A program made the translations under genes and the position numbers. The notes beneath the pieces were generated by a model. The model did not search any database. It was given only the letters and a program-made list of their open reading frames with translations, and was not told the origin of the DNA. This document shows positions 45,517 to 57,899 of a stretch of 64,000 nucleotides of DNA, piece after piece. Source of the DNA: Sequoia sempervirens. Taxonomy: Eukaryota; Streptophyta; Pinopsida; Cupressales; Cupressaceae. The DNA lies in contig VDFB02262673.1 in assembly GCA_007258455.2 (NCBI GenBank), positions 1 to 64,000 of the forward strand, given 5' to 3'. Position 1 is the first letter of the stretch. Each line of letters opens with the position of its first letter.

Positions 45517-47545
45517 TGTAACGACCTGCCGTGCAAACCCCAAAGGAACTAATAACAACGGAACAATTTTTTTTTTTAAAAGAACATAAGATTGTATTTA
45601 AGTATTCCAATATAACAATGTACCAAGTTACACAACTAAATCCCTTGGGGTACACAGGGCGACATTACTATTCTAACCCATAACCAAGACAATAGATTAA
45701 ACAATAATTAAACAGTTATATAAATCCATTCATTCTCATAACACCATTTAAAATATCCATTAACAATAACCATGTTAATACCATATGCACATATGACAAT
45801 ACAAGTAATTATAAATATATAAAGTGTTACATATTTCGATAGATACAACTCAACATAACCAACTATAACAAGTGATCGTTCCTGAATGAAAACATAGCCT
45901 GAATATACATTACATCCAAATGATAGTAAAATACAATTGACTGAAAATACATCTCAATAACCACATAAACAATTTACAACAAGGTCATCCCAAAACACGT
46001 GGGAGACAATACATCAATGAATACATTACATCTAAAGTATAACATACATCTGGTACAAAGAATCATTGGATCATCAACATCCGCCAAAACCCTGCAATAA
46101 AAGATACATCTGCAACCAAAAAGGGAACCCAACGGGGTGCGAAGCATGTTCCACCCAACCACCCCCGTGCTGGGAGTAGACAAAGAAGGATCCCCGACCA
46201 AGCACGTCTAACAATAACACAATACTAACTCCAGATATACAACTTAACATCAAAGACCACATAGAAAACTAAACAAAGATAAATCCAAAAGGCACAACAA
46301 CAAACCACTTCTGAACATAACAACAAGTCACAATCACAACATCAATGAAACTCAAGACATAATATCAAAGACTACTTCCAACAATAACCAAAGACAAATC
46401 AATAAATCACTTCCAGAGGACTTCAGTAAATCAACACAAATAGAATGTTAGAGGAGAGTGTCATCGCATGGCTTAACATGGATTATCCAGACATCCTATC
46501 ACAAGGTGCCGCCTCCATCTCTACATGGATTCTCCAGACAACCAAGTAAAGGTGCCGCCTCCATCTATGGTTCTCCTGACAGCCTATCTCAAGGCGCCGC
46601 TCCATGGGGTTACTCATGCGGAGTCGTTAACCTTTTGTGAAGACAAGGCAACGACCTTGCCAACCACGGCCTTCTCGGTCCCCTTTAGTCTGTGATAGCA
46701 CTAACAGGCAGACGAGGCGTCACAATTATCTTGTTAATGTTTAATCCCCAGCCGTGGTTTATTTCTTACGTTATCACTGATTAATACAACTCTACGTGGG
46801 TTACCCTGACAGCCCCTTTGTGCGCCGGCCCCCACTAGAGCCACTCTCTCTAGACACTCAACACAAAATTTCTAATATAACATGATTGTACCACAAGAAA
46901 TACTGAACCTAACCAATAATTCATCTGCGAGGCTTGACCATCTCGCCCACAATCACGTGCATAACATTCACAAAGCTGTACAATCCAAGTGTACATTAAC
47001 CTAAGCCAAAACATAAAATCAACCATCAAATTACAAGCTCAAATACAACTCACAGTATCCCTACCTCTGGAAGTTCTAAACACTACTTAGGTTCCTATAA
47101 CTGGAAAAGTTAACTCTAGGGTTTTCCACATGACCTAAACCCAAATAAAAGAAAATCAAATTAAACTAAATGAATAACCTCGAGAGTAACTGATACATAA
47201 ACAACGCCATAAAACAATTTACAATGAATAACGAATTTCATCAAATAAATAGCTCAACAACTCGAGAGTATTCAATTAAATTCAAAGCACCATTTATTTC
47301 TACTTCACACAATAACACTATAACGTTGCATCTTTTAATATTTAACTAATCAATTTAATAATAATAATCATATATCACATTCCCAATTACCTCAATTAAA
47401 CTATAATATAATAACTTATAAAAATTATCACATTAAAACCATTATCACAATATATAAAATCTTTTATATAATAAAATCATATTCACAAATTCTAAAATAG
47501 AATTTACCTATATATATATATATAAATATATCCATATATATGTAC

Positions 47546-47606
<61 letters not shown>

Positions 47607-47890
47607 ATCTATATATACATTAATATATACATAAAATATATTTTAATTTATAAATTTATATATATATATATATATATATAATAATATATATATATATATA
47701 TAAAACAACAAAATAATAATAAAAAGAAAATGAAATAAATAAAGGCCCGACTCCACAGGTGGAGGTACTCGTGCCTCCACAATGAGAATCCCTTGATCTC
47801 AATTGCGCCAGTGACCAGCAGCATGTGTAATATAGTGGAGTCTTTGACGAGACGCAAGAGAAGCAATGTGCGTCTCCCACCCCTTAAAAT
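45517..47890 (-). repeat. Probable LTR on minus strand
   Basis: The + strand start TGTAACGACCTGCC is, on the minus strand, an end GGCAGGTCGTTACA. That is the typical 3' end of many plant Ty3/gypsy (chromovirus) LTRs, which read ...GTCGTTACA before the primer-binding site. No primer-binding site follows in the minus direction, so it would be a solo LTR. The other end is not fixed; sequence character changes near 47880-47890. Inside are polypurine/pyrimidine-poor, CA-rich tracts and a long (TA)n. The ORFs here are chance. Confidence 0.5.
47505..47702. repeat. Long (TA)n microsatellite
   Basis: Nearly uninterrupted TA dinucleotides at 47548-47605 and again at 47655-47702, with short breaks. Assembly length here may be unreliable. 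Confidence 0.95.
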
Positions 47891-48348
47891 TTAAATTTTA
47901 TTTTATAATTTTTTTTTTTGTTTTAAAATTTTATTTTAAATAAAACTTCTCTTCTTTTTTTATTACTATTTTTCTATTTCGATTTTCGAATCAAGTTAAA
48001 AATGAATCTTAAAGCACAGTACCTATATACATATATTTATTTTATTTTAAATTTTCATTTCAAAGAAGACACGAAATTCAAGAACACAAATTGTTTAACA
48101 TAATTTATTTTATCTAATCATTTTGAAATCTGATCAATAGATTTATTGATATAAAAACTTTTCTTATAAGAGACCAAATATATATATATATATATATACA
48201 ACCAAACCATAGTAACGTTATTATTATTTATATAAAAACTTTTCTTATAAGAGATCAATAGATTTGTTTCAATATACTAACGTTATTATGTTTGTTTCAA
48301 TATGCATTAATTGTCATCTCAAAAAATACGAGCCTTAAAGATATTGTT
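47891..48348. other. AT-rich intron sequence
   Basis: Homopolymer-rich, with a repeated word acttttcttataagaga at 48149 and 48238. No gene. Confidence 0.45.
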
Positions 48349-49016
48349 AAATAGTTAGTGTTCCACGAGGACGTGTCCCCCCCAAAAATCTTGTCGTTTC
48401 CGAGACAGGACATTTTTTAGACTCAGAGACGTCAAGGAAACGTCCCCCTGGCGTCCCCCTATTTTTTCGCTGCCTTCGAGACATCACTCATTTGAGGGGA
48501 CTTTTGGACGTCCCCCAAAGTGCAATAAACTTCCAGGCGCCCCCTTAAAAATGCAATAAAAAATGATTTAAAAAAAAAAACAGAAGTAAAATTTAGAAAT
48601 TTTAAATTTTAAAGTATTCTTAAAAGCCTAAAAGGCTAAATCGACCATGCCTTTGACTTTTTCCTCTATTTTCATTTTGTTGTTTAAGTGTTTACATGAC
48701 TGGGCGTGGGCATCTGAGTTCGGGCGATTGAAAGTTATAGGTATGAGGGTTTTTTTTTTTTTTGGTTTCATTTGTGTTTATGCTTTGCTAGATGTCTATA
48801 CCCGTCCAAAGCTCCTATTCACGTTGCACTTGTAGCCGTACAGGCAAGGAGGGGTTGAACCCTTAAAAATTGCAAGCACGAGCAAGGCACGTGAACTGTT
48901 GGATTGAATGCCTCAAAGAGATGTCATCTTGTGTGATTTTGATTTTCAATGTTCACTAGTTCAATGAAATCATTGCAATGTGTTTAAACTTTAAACTTTA
49001 CTTATTTGTAATGTCC

Positions 49017-50364
49017 CCTTCCTAGACAGTACCGTTGTATTGAAGGTTAGCCTATTTTTCAGATCCTCGTAGGTTGGCAGAAGTGTTTAGAGGATCACTT
49101 GAGGCAATTATCCAGCGTTGGGAACATCACTCCAGCGGTTGATTCAGGTTTGGGCCTTTGCAGACTCTTTCAGAGTGGTTTTTCAGATACTTACTATTTA
49201 TAGTAAGTTAGGCAGGCAGGAGTTGCTATTTTTAGCAGGGCACCTAGCTCAACTGGTCAGCTCAGTTTCGACTCAGTTTGACAGTTTGATGAGCAGTGGA
49301 GAATAATGGAGCATTTAATAATAATTAAATGATTATTATTATTTTGACTTTATGTTATAAAGTCACTTTAATGATATATTAAAATATTAAAATATTAAAT
49401 GGCATATTATAGAGTATTTAATACTTTATAATAAAGGAGAATTATATTAAAAAAGGGACACCATTTATTTTAATATTATTGCCTAAGTCTAAAAGAGGTG
49501 AATTAATATTAAATGTAATTTTAAGTGACTTTTGAGAAAGGTCGACTTTTTGAGAGAGGGTATTTATTTCCTCAAGGACAAATTGAACTCATTATGTGAT
49601 TATTCTAATTTGTCTTTATTCTTCTCTCGGAGAGCATTGGGGTTTGAGAAACCAAGGTTTCTGTAGATCATCAGATTTTGAAGAACGTTCCCTCTTCAGA
49701 ATCAGGCATATTGAGACTGTGCAATACCAGTTGAATAACTTCATTCAGAGGTTGTTACGGAGTTTCACAGTGGGGTTTCATTCAGGGTTGGATCGATTCT
49801 CTTTCCAGAAGGCAAATCTTATATTGGCGGGGTTTTGTTTGGCATTTGGCACGAATATCAAGATAGTACGAAATTCCTCTTTGCTGGTACAGGCCGTACA
49901 AACACAGCAGCAAGGCCGTACAATCTCCTCTCAGCCAGACGTCTTGTTTTGTGAGCTTCTGCTTATTGCATCTTGAGTGCCTAGGGTTTCTGGAGTTTTG
50001 TTGTTGATTTGAGGACCTGTAGTTGGCTCTATCTTCTTAGCTGTACCTCTACTACTTCATTAATGGCGGCTGCAAGCAATCAGGTTCCCCTTAAATAAAA
50101 TATTGTTTTTCCCCTTATATGTTCGATTTAATTTATTGTATGAGTTCTGGAGATCAATCAATGTATGTGCATTCATCTGGAGAGTATTATTGATGCAAAT
50201 TTATTGTCTATGAATTTATTATGGATTTTATAGTATTTTAGAGCAAAATCGCAATTTCTCTTTATTGGCAAAAAACCTACAAAAAAAATCAAAAATATAG
50301 AAAACACAAACAAACTCAGTATTCTCAAGCAGTGTTCGGGTTAAGAGACACCTGGTCTCTTACA
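49017..50364 (+). repeat. 5' LTR, family B
   Basis: Starts TGTAATGTCCCC and ends GGTCTCTTACA, followed by a primer-binding site. It matches the solo LTR at 2851-4257 throughout. It has the inverted repeat gttagcctat...cgtaggtt (49046-49078) and the palindrome acttactatttatagtaagt (49189-49208). No 3' LTR partner exists in the window. Confidence 0.9.
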
Positions 50365-50365
50365 G

Positions 50366-50379
50366 TGGTATCAGAGCAC
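50366..50379 (+). other. Primer-binding site, initiator tRNA-Met
   Basis: tggtatcagagcac lies two bases after the LTR end. It is complementary to the 3' end of plant initiator methionine tRNA, the usual primer of many plant LTR retrotransposons. Confidence 0.9.
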
Positions 50380-50449
50380 AGTTTTCTTGCCATCCTGTGC
50401 TTTTTCAGTTGCTTTTTCAGTCAGAAGTTTGCTTTTTAGATGCTTTTTC

Positions 50450-51090
50450 ATGAGTAGAGATATCATTTTCTACAGTAAGGGTAGAGGAACAGGTAGAGTT
50501 GAGGATTGGACAGGTCCACCGATTCCTGAAGGTGAGACAATATCAGGGGTTTTGGGTATTCATAGATCCAGTTCCAATAGCAGTGAGAACAGTGTTACAA
50601 CATTGATGGCAGATCGTGAGATTCCTGCAGAGACACATAGGGATTCAGGGAAAGCACATGTAGAAGGTGATATTACTGATGACGAGTTTAGGTGCAGGCA
50701 CGATAATATGATGGACATGATGTCCCAGTTGATGGGCACTATTAGACAGTATACTCCATCACAACCGCACTATATTCAGATAGGGCAGACGAGCATGACT
50801 GCAGGTGTGGACCAGCCTTTGGCATTAGCACCACGACAGTCATCACCGATCTATCATGAGCGTAGGCCTGGACAACCTACATTCATATCTAGAGAGACCC
50901 CACCTTTGACTCCGGAGGCAGAGCAGCAGGGTCATCATCAGGAGTTTCAGCCACACAATGGCATGTCAGTGGCAGATGTGACTAGATTTCATGGCGAGTA
51001 TTTGTCATTAGCACCTGAGATCAGGTAGGCTTTGACTTTTCATGAGTTTATGGATGTGCATAAACCTAGAGGGGGAGGTAGATTTGACCG
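50450..51090 (+). pseudogene. Retrotransposon gag, N-terminal part
   Basis: From ATG at 50450 the frame is open to TAG at 51026: MSRDIIFYSKGRGTGRVEDW, a Ser/Asn-rich stretch, DDEFRCRHDNMMDMMSQLMG, a Gln/Pro-rich linker, then DVTRFHGEYLSLAPEIR. Past the stop the frame continues ALTFHEFMDVHKPRGGGRF and then breaks into unrelated GC-rich sequence. The layout (polar N-terminus, then a helical region leading to the gag core) fits plant Ty3/gypsy gag. The gag core, nucleocapsid, protease and pol are missing. Confidence 0.65.
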
Positions 51091-51394
51091 CAGAGCCCCT
51101 CGTCGCCGTCTGCCTGTCTTCCCCCCGCCATCCCCCCATCGTCCCCAAACTTAGACCCCCCGTCCCTTCGTCCCTACCGTCCCTGTCCCCAAAACCTCGT
51201 GGAACATTGGAAATAGTTGATCCTCATTTGTTGTAGCCTCTCACCAACAGATATACTTGAGATTGGAGTTGGCAAGTTGCAATATGCAACTCCCTATACC
51301 TACAAGTTGCAATATGCAACTCCCTATACCTACTTAAAGTTTAATCTACACACGGTTTCTTTGTTTCAATATGTTTGGTTTTTTTAATTTAATT

Positions 51395-51785
51395 TGATAA
51401 ATGGCATGTATAAAGAAGTAAAAGTACTTTTAGTTGAATTTTATGTAGACATGTATGAAGTTTGTATATACACAACTTGCATGTATGTGTGTGGATATAT
51501 ATGTATGTCAGTATGTGCAAGTTATCAATGTATATATACCAGTGTATATGTAAACTGTAAAAGTACTTTTAGTTGAATTTTTTATACACATGTATGAAGT
51601 TTGTATATACATAACTTGTACGTATGTGTGTGGATATATATGTATGTGTACAATATATGTAATGATATTGATACACATACTTCTATATCCACACACATAT
51701 GTACAAGTTGTGTATATGCAAACTTCATACTTGTGTATATAAAATTCAATTGAAAGTACTTTTACTTATTTATATGAGGATCACC
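51395..51785. repeat. Fold-back repeat (TG/TA-rich family)
   Basis: A unit running from agtaaaagtacttttag to tgtgtgtggatatatatgta occurs at about 51416-51508 and again in the same direction at 51558-51650. It occurs inverted at about 51690-51775 (tatatccacacacatatgta ... gaaagtacttttactt). The arms could form a stem of some 80 bp. The same family occurs at 43310-43427 and 45346-45516. Confidence 0.75.
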
Positions 51786-53059
51786 TAATCAATTATTTCA
51801 CAGTATCTTTACGGTTTGTCTTTTTTGAGATGACAATTAATGCATATTGAAACAAGAAACTGTGTATATTCAAAACAAAAAACCAAACATATTTATAGGC
51901 CCAAGTAAATACCTAGAAAAATTGCATCCTCAAATTGCATCATTCAGAATGCCAACTTTTGCTCGTGTCCTCAATCTTTGCATGTCGACAATGGGATGTT
52001 GCGAGAGTTTAAGTTGCCTTAAAATCACATAAAAAACTGTGTGAAATTCACCTTTTTTGCATGCGCTTTTTCTCGACAAGTTTCCCCCGATTTTCGATGA
52101 GTTTTTAGTTAAAAATGGCGAGTTTCCATGAAAAAATCGATGAGTTTCCAGCTAATAATCGACATGAGTAAACCAGCATGTAACTCTCACTGTTCTCAAA
52201 GTCGCGAGTACTCATGGGCTCATTGAGTAGTCTATCTGTGCTCCTCGTTGCTTCAAAAAGTGAGGTTATTTAAATATTTAATATTCTTGCACATTAGTCA
52301 CTTTACTTTATAAATAATTAATTTAGGTCGTCATTTAAATATGCTTTTATTTGACAACTTAGAATTAATTAGTTAATTATTAACTATTTCCTGCACACAC
52401 AACTGAAGGTTCAAAAAATGTGGAAACAGTTCGGGATTGAAAATCGGGGACGTCGATATATTCAACATTTCACCAAGAACTTGACTTTTGTTTTGATCAG
52501 TGAACGATTTTGACTGGAGTTATGAACCAGTGAGGCCACAAATGGGGGACCTCATCCTCGACATGAACACGCAACAACTGCCTAGACCCGCAAGCACAGT
52601 AGCCTAGTGAGGGCACAAAGCCCGCGAGCACACCAGCCCAGTGAGGGTCTGGCATAGGCCTGAACGCCTGTGAAATCATTGGCATGAATGCCGCTACGGT
52701 TCACAATCTGCAAGCAAACTAGATCAACGAAGGTATAAGCTTGCGATCACAATAGCCTAGTGGGGATTTTAATCTTGGTGACAATATCAACAATGTCGCA
52801 ACTTAACCAATACACTGTGGGATCAACCCCAAGAACTTGACTTACTAATAATAGGCAGTTTTCAAAAATAACATTTTCCTCCAAGATGTCTGAAACACCC
52901 CTGATATGTTGAAATTGCTCTCAGAAAGCACCAACGTATTCAACAAAAAACCAAAAGCTCAACGCCAAACCATTGAATTGCATTTTGACAATGTTGGCAC
53001 TCACCAACAAAGTTGGAGCTAACTATGATGCTGAAGTGACCGAAAATGGGGACATTACA
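51786..53059. other. Mixed intron sequence with an LTR start on the minus strand
   Basis: 52040-52160 holds recurring words of the type cgatgagtttcc, resembling hAT subterminal repeats. On the minus strand TGTAATGTCCCC begins at 53059, like the LTRs in this window, but the header inverted repeat is not present, so only a remnant or an unrelated family is suggested. 52520-52790 has a recurring (cc)agtgagg word. No gene. Confidence 0.4.
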
Positions 53060-54431
53060 GTGAAGTTGAAAAGTTAGCGATATGATGTTTATTTGTATTA
53101 TCTCTTAAAACAAGTTGAAATAGAACCCATAACAGTTGGAATACAAACTGTTTGACGAAATGCCTGTGTACCAAAACTTTTGAGAATTGCAACATTTTGG
53201 TTTAAAATTCTTGGACAGTATATTACATTATGGCATATGATCTATTTGTTCGGCATTGGTATTTTATGTAAGTGGGTGAAAAGCAATAGATCAAGAAGTT
53301 AATTATCGATTGGACTTAGCAAACTTTAGACATCTTAAGCAAGATTTTTCTTTTTGTATTTAATTTTATTTTGAGTGGTTATGAAAATTTAAATATAACA
53401 ATCTTCAGCTCATAGTGCTCAAGTGTGGGTGCTTTCTGTCATGAATTTATAAGAAGTGATTTTCCTTGTGATTTTGATTGTCAACTGATGAAATCTTCCT
53501 GCTGATTTAGTTAGAAATATGATGCATTTTTAAAGAAAATTCATGTCCATATGCTAGCAGAAAAGTGAAGCCATGGTTTTACAATTTTTTACATTGACAT
53601 GCTGTACCCAAATTCATAATGTTACGAGTAATTTGGGTACCCTTTAAAAACTTAGTGTGAATTCTTGATTCTTTTGTTGATCGTTACCTCAAAATGTTTC
53701 TAATTGTTGAGCTCATCATGTGTTTATTCTTTTCAAGTGAGTGAATAAATCTTAAGATGAAAAACATGTGAGATATAACATGATTAAGAGTTCAATGTGA
53801 TAAGAACTGTGGGAATTTTTGACTATTTATGCTAGTTTTGTTTTACTTTCAACAATATTTTTGTGAGTATGAGACTCAATGAAAGAATGAAAAGGATTTT
53901 GGAGAATCTTATTGATGTCTCAGTTGTAAAATTGTCTGAATATGAAGTTCCAGAAGCTGTGGGAAAAGGCAGAGGATCCTATTTACTCTCTGTATGCAAG
54001 AAAAGAATAAATAACTGAGTAGAGAGCAGTTGCTCATTTATATCATTTGAATGTTTCTCATTGATGAAGTGATGTATAATATATGGAGATTCATTAAGTG
54101 GTCATGGATTATGTGTTACTCTTACTTTTGCTGTATAAGTTTATGAATTTCAGTAAACAGTAGAAGTCCTTAAGTTTGTTCATGTTTTTTCGAAAACAAA
54201 ACAATCAGTTTGCCAAAAAGTTTCTAGATGGACACAAATGCGCATTTCCTGTTTCTTTTGGCAGTTTTTACCTTTATAAGCTTTTTTTAGATCTGTGCGT
54301 TCCATGTTTGATGAGATATGAAAATTGCAGAATGGAGGGAGGTCTCGTAATCATATATCCCACATTGGGGAAAGAGGAAAAGTTAGTTATGTTTAGAAAC
54401 AAAATAGCTCCTCATTCATGATAACTTAGCT
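53060..54431 (+). other. Intron sequence without recognised elements
   Basis: AT-rich, with few direct or inverted repeats. It shares no stretch with other parts of the window that I can see, so it may belong to the older intron. Confidence 0.4.
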
Positions 54432-54439
54432 GAAAAAAC

Positions 54440-57400
54440 CTATGCTCCACGGGGATTGCGGCACGGGGACGACAGGGTACGACGGGACGAGTTTTTGGTA
54501 TGGGGGTACTTTTGGGCTATTTTTTAGGGGATGGCAGGGGATGACTGATAAAAAAATAGGGAAATTTTTAAAAATATAGAGAAATTTCAAATGTTCATAG
54601 CATTACATTGATAAAGCATTCATCATAGACATTGTATAAGCTTAATACATATCGTTAGACTTGAATTGAGATTTCACATGAGAATCAACAAACAAATTAA
54701 CAAAATTCAAATGCTTTTCATTATCAATGTGCATACATATCATATAAGAGTCTGATAATTATAACAAAAATGCCCAAAGGCTCCAAGTCTCAACCATGAA
54801 ATGACATGATAAACATAAAACTAAGAAAATATATGGCTGTTCGGTGTCCCTAATCAATAGATGGTAGGTCTAAATCAGCATTGCCCTTGCCATTGGAGCT
54901 CGAGTCTAAGTCATTGTCAGTGTCAATGTCAATAGACGGGTCTGCCTCAACCAATGGAACCCCAACCAATCCCTCCTGTGCATCCTCCTCCTTAATCTGC
55001 ATAGCATCTTCTGGATTAACATCCCAACATAAGGTTGGGATTTGACGATACTTAGTAGATTGGTGAACTTGTTGCCACAAAGCACTGTGTACAATCTCCA
55101 ACTTCTTCGATCGCCTAGAGGTAAGGTTGTTCCTCTTGACTGATTGGATGAGGCTTTATGTGGGCCAATTCCTCTCTGCAGCAGAGGAACTGACAACCTG
55201 TGAAAGAAGATGAATGGAAAGTACTCTCAACTCCAGTGCATCCTTTCCATGCCACGTCCACTATCCAATAGGGTCGGTTTGAGACAATGTAGCTCTATCC
55301 GTCCTCGCCTTTGGTTTGCCGAAGGTTTGACCACGAATATTGGAAAATGCAAGCCACTGTATGCGAAGTATAGTAGATTCCTTTGAAGAATACATTTTTG
55401 TAAGGGCCCTCATGAAGCCTTCGTTCACCTTTTCATCATGAGATGGAGGCACTCTCCTAGGTCTCGGTGCATACGATTTGGGATTGAGAGCATAGGCTTC
55501 CATGTGAAGCGGGGTGTTCATAATGTCCCACCGTCGCGTCACAATGGGCCTAAGATGCTCCTCATAAAATCCCAAACTAGGGTCCTTGCTATGAATTACT
55601 TGCTTGATCTGTCCAAGCATGCTATTAGAGGTCTCCTAAATCTCTCCAAGGCTAGGAGAGTCATTAACAACATATTTAATCACTTGCACAATAGGCTGGA
55701 TGAAGGAGCAAACATATTTGCAAGTGGAAACAAGTTACAAAAATTAAAATCATAAAAAAGAATGGACATGTTCACAAGTTGGAAACATAGAATTAAATTA
55801 AATGATTAACATTTTAAGATTAAGAATTAAATAATGAAATTAGCAATGCCAATTTTCTTACCTCATTGTGGAGCACCAGTCATCATCAAGGATTTTTAGT
55901 TTAGCAATTCTTCCCTTCGGTGTGCTTGACTCATGCCATCTACCCAACTCTACATTGACCACCATTAATTGTAGAGCCTCTTGGACCTCAATCATCCTCT
56001 CCAATAAAATGAAGTAGCTGGTATATCCAGTTTCCATGGGCTTGAGGAATTCCTTCTTCGAAAATGTCCTAAATAAAGCAAGTGAAGTGTGATGGTTGCA
56101 AATGAACATTTGCACATCTCTAGCCTCTGACACCACTACCTTCACCCAATTTATCTTCCCAATGTCCTTCAAGGTATTGTTCAATGCATGCACACAAGGG
56201 GTCCAAAAATGTGCTTATAAGCACTCTCCAATCAACCCAACTAATTTACGCACACGGGCTGAATCGGTCACTACTTGCACAAAATTAGAGGCTCCAACCT
56301 CCTCTATGGTATCTCTCAAAATCTGAAATTGGAAGGTTGCATCCTTCCTTTCCCTGAACAATCTATAGCTCTAAGAAAATAAGAGCCTGCTGAACTAGTG
56401 ACAATATTATTGATGAGTGGGCGATGTTTGATATCGGTCCACCCATCCATGATTATGGAGCAGCCATCTCTCATCCATGTTTGTCTCATATCCTCCATCA
56501 AAACACTCACCTTGGAGTACTCTCTATCAAGAAGGATGGTGCGTAGCTTTTTTTCTCCAGGTGGAACATATGAGGGACCAACAACTATAATATCTTTGCA
56601 CATTTGTTTAAAATATGGCGAACGTGAGACATGAAATGGTATGGTGTTAGCATAAAAAAACTTCACAATAGAGGAATCAGCCCCATCTCGTACTATAACA
56701 TTAAACATATCTGCAAAATTCATACTTCTCTTCTTTCCCCTAGTAGAACCCTCTCCCACATGAGAAGCAACATCCACTGATCCTGTAGGCATTCCTACAC
56801 TAGGCTGCAAACTTTGCATTGAAACCCCTTTACCTAATGCCTCGCCCTCGATATGCAATCTAGTTGCCTCAATTTTTTCAGCTTGGGTTATTTTTCTACA
56901 ACCTTTCACCCCTTGACCACCTATCCACAAAAGATGGCTATAAACTCTCGTATAGCCGCCCCAATATTGTTTGCCACACAAATGACACTCCCATAATCTA
57001 CTACGCCCAAATTCTTTTTCTTATCTTTATCAACTCTTGTTGCAAATTGTAGTAGAGGCTTTTTGAGGTTAGATGGGCCTTTTGCATATTCTTTGAGGAG
57101 TTTGGATGGACATTCAACTGGGTTTGACTTGCTGACATTGCTCCACTCCCACTCTCTGAACACCCCCCAATGTTCGCCATACTTCTAGGTCTATTTCTAT
57201 TTCTTTCTTGCATTTGAATTTCAACATCCTCACTATAATTATCATTGCTGCTCATGATTGTTCTTTATACAATTTCTTATTTCAAAGAGCTGCAAGTTAA
57301 AATGATAAAAAAAAACCCACAATGCCCTTCTTGTGTGTTGAAAAACTTGAAGAATTTAAAACCAAATTGCAAATACAAAAGAAAGATGAAAAACATACCT

Positions 57401-57891
57401 CTAATATGGTGGGAATGATGACCTAAGCTCCTCTTTAACCCGCGGTTCTCTCCTTCACCTTGCTGCTCTTCTTTTGCTCTCCTCCACTTCAAAATGAAAA
57501 TGTAGAAATGAGGTTTTTTTTTTCACTTTGGGGCATATAATAGGTTTAGGTTTAGTTAAAAGGCATGGGAGGGTCCTCGTGGGCCCGCCCATGCCTTTTT
57601 TTTCATTTAAAAAAGTGTTTTTTTTTTAGAACCTGTGCTTAAAAATTGGCTGGGCCATAGGTGATGGCTAGCCGTACCTGGTATAGTTGAGGGTCGCCCT
57701 GGCCGTACCGGGTATGGCTAGCCGTCCCCTAAGTCTCCTTAAATCGCAAAAAACGACCCGAAAACATTTCGGAAACTTGGCATGGAAAGGGACGGCTAGG
57801 GGACGTTTCCTGGCCGTCCCCGTATCCCTATTTCGTCCCTAGTTTGGGTACGAGGCAAAAAATGCAGGGGACGTGTCCCTGTGGAGCTTAG
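54440..57891 (-). mobile_element. hAT DNA transposon with perfect 8-bp target duplication
   Basis: Terminal inverted repeats CTATGCTCCACGGGGA (54440-54455) and, at the other end, the complement CTAAGCTCCACAGGGA (57876-57891), 14 of 16 identical. A perfect 8-bp duplication GAAAAAAC flanks the element (54432-54439 and 57892-57899). Inside, on the minus strand, lies a decayed transposase gene. Subterminal sequence at 57650-57880 is rich in ggctagccgt and gtaccgggtat words, likely transposase-binding repeats. Length is 3,452 bp. It appears complete in structure but is non-coding through frameshifts. Confidence 0.92.
54850..57255 (-). pseudogene. hAT transposase, decayed (BED finger, DUF659, dimerisation domain)
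   Basis: Minus-strand order: polar N-terminus (57255 down); BED zinc finger split by a frameshift near 56985 (PLLQFATRV.., then CHLCGKQYWGGYTRVYSHLL and GVKGCRK with the Cys/His ligands); a linker; DUF659 at about 56570-56340 (KLRTILLDREYSKVSVLMED, DGWTDIKHRPLINNIVTSS, FLRAIDCSG); then 56193-55858 (HALNNTLKDIGKINWVKVVV, FICNHHTSLALFRTFSKKEF); then 55620-55261 (RRWDIMNTPLHMEAYALNPK); and the dimerisation hallmark at about 55200-55090 (SSSAAERNWPT*SLIQSVKR). At least three frameshifts and internal stops make it inactive. Confidence 0.85.
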
Positions 57892-57899
57892 GAAAAAAC

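Larger units (their letters stand above)
48357..51210. mobile_element. Non-autonomous hAT element enclosing an LTR plus gag
   Basis: Near-terminal inverted repeats TGTTCCACGAGG (48359-48370) and CCTCGTGGAACA (51195-51206). A perfect 8-bp duplication AAATAGTT flanks the element (48349-48356 and 51211-51218), the hallmark of hAT transposition. Both ends carry GTCCCC-rich subterminal sequence. Between them lie a family-B LTR (49017-50364), its primer-binding site and a gag start. No transposase sequence is present. The enclosed retrotransposon stops at about 51060-51090, where hAT-type sequence resumes. Confidence 0.8.

Noticed and set aside
45279..45655. Several overlapping minus-strand ORFs rich in Thr, His, Ile and Tyr
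   Set aside because: They translate the TG/TA microsatellite and show only repeat composition.
47505..47702. Regular repeats that could suggest a CRISPR array or origin
   Set aside because: A plain (TA)n microsatellite without spacers, in eukaryotic sequence.
52440..53059. Full LTR on the minus strand starting at 53059
   Set aside because: Only the TGTAATGTCCCC start is present; the header inverted repeat, TATA box and a proper end are missing, so I kept it as a possible remnant only.
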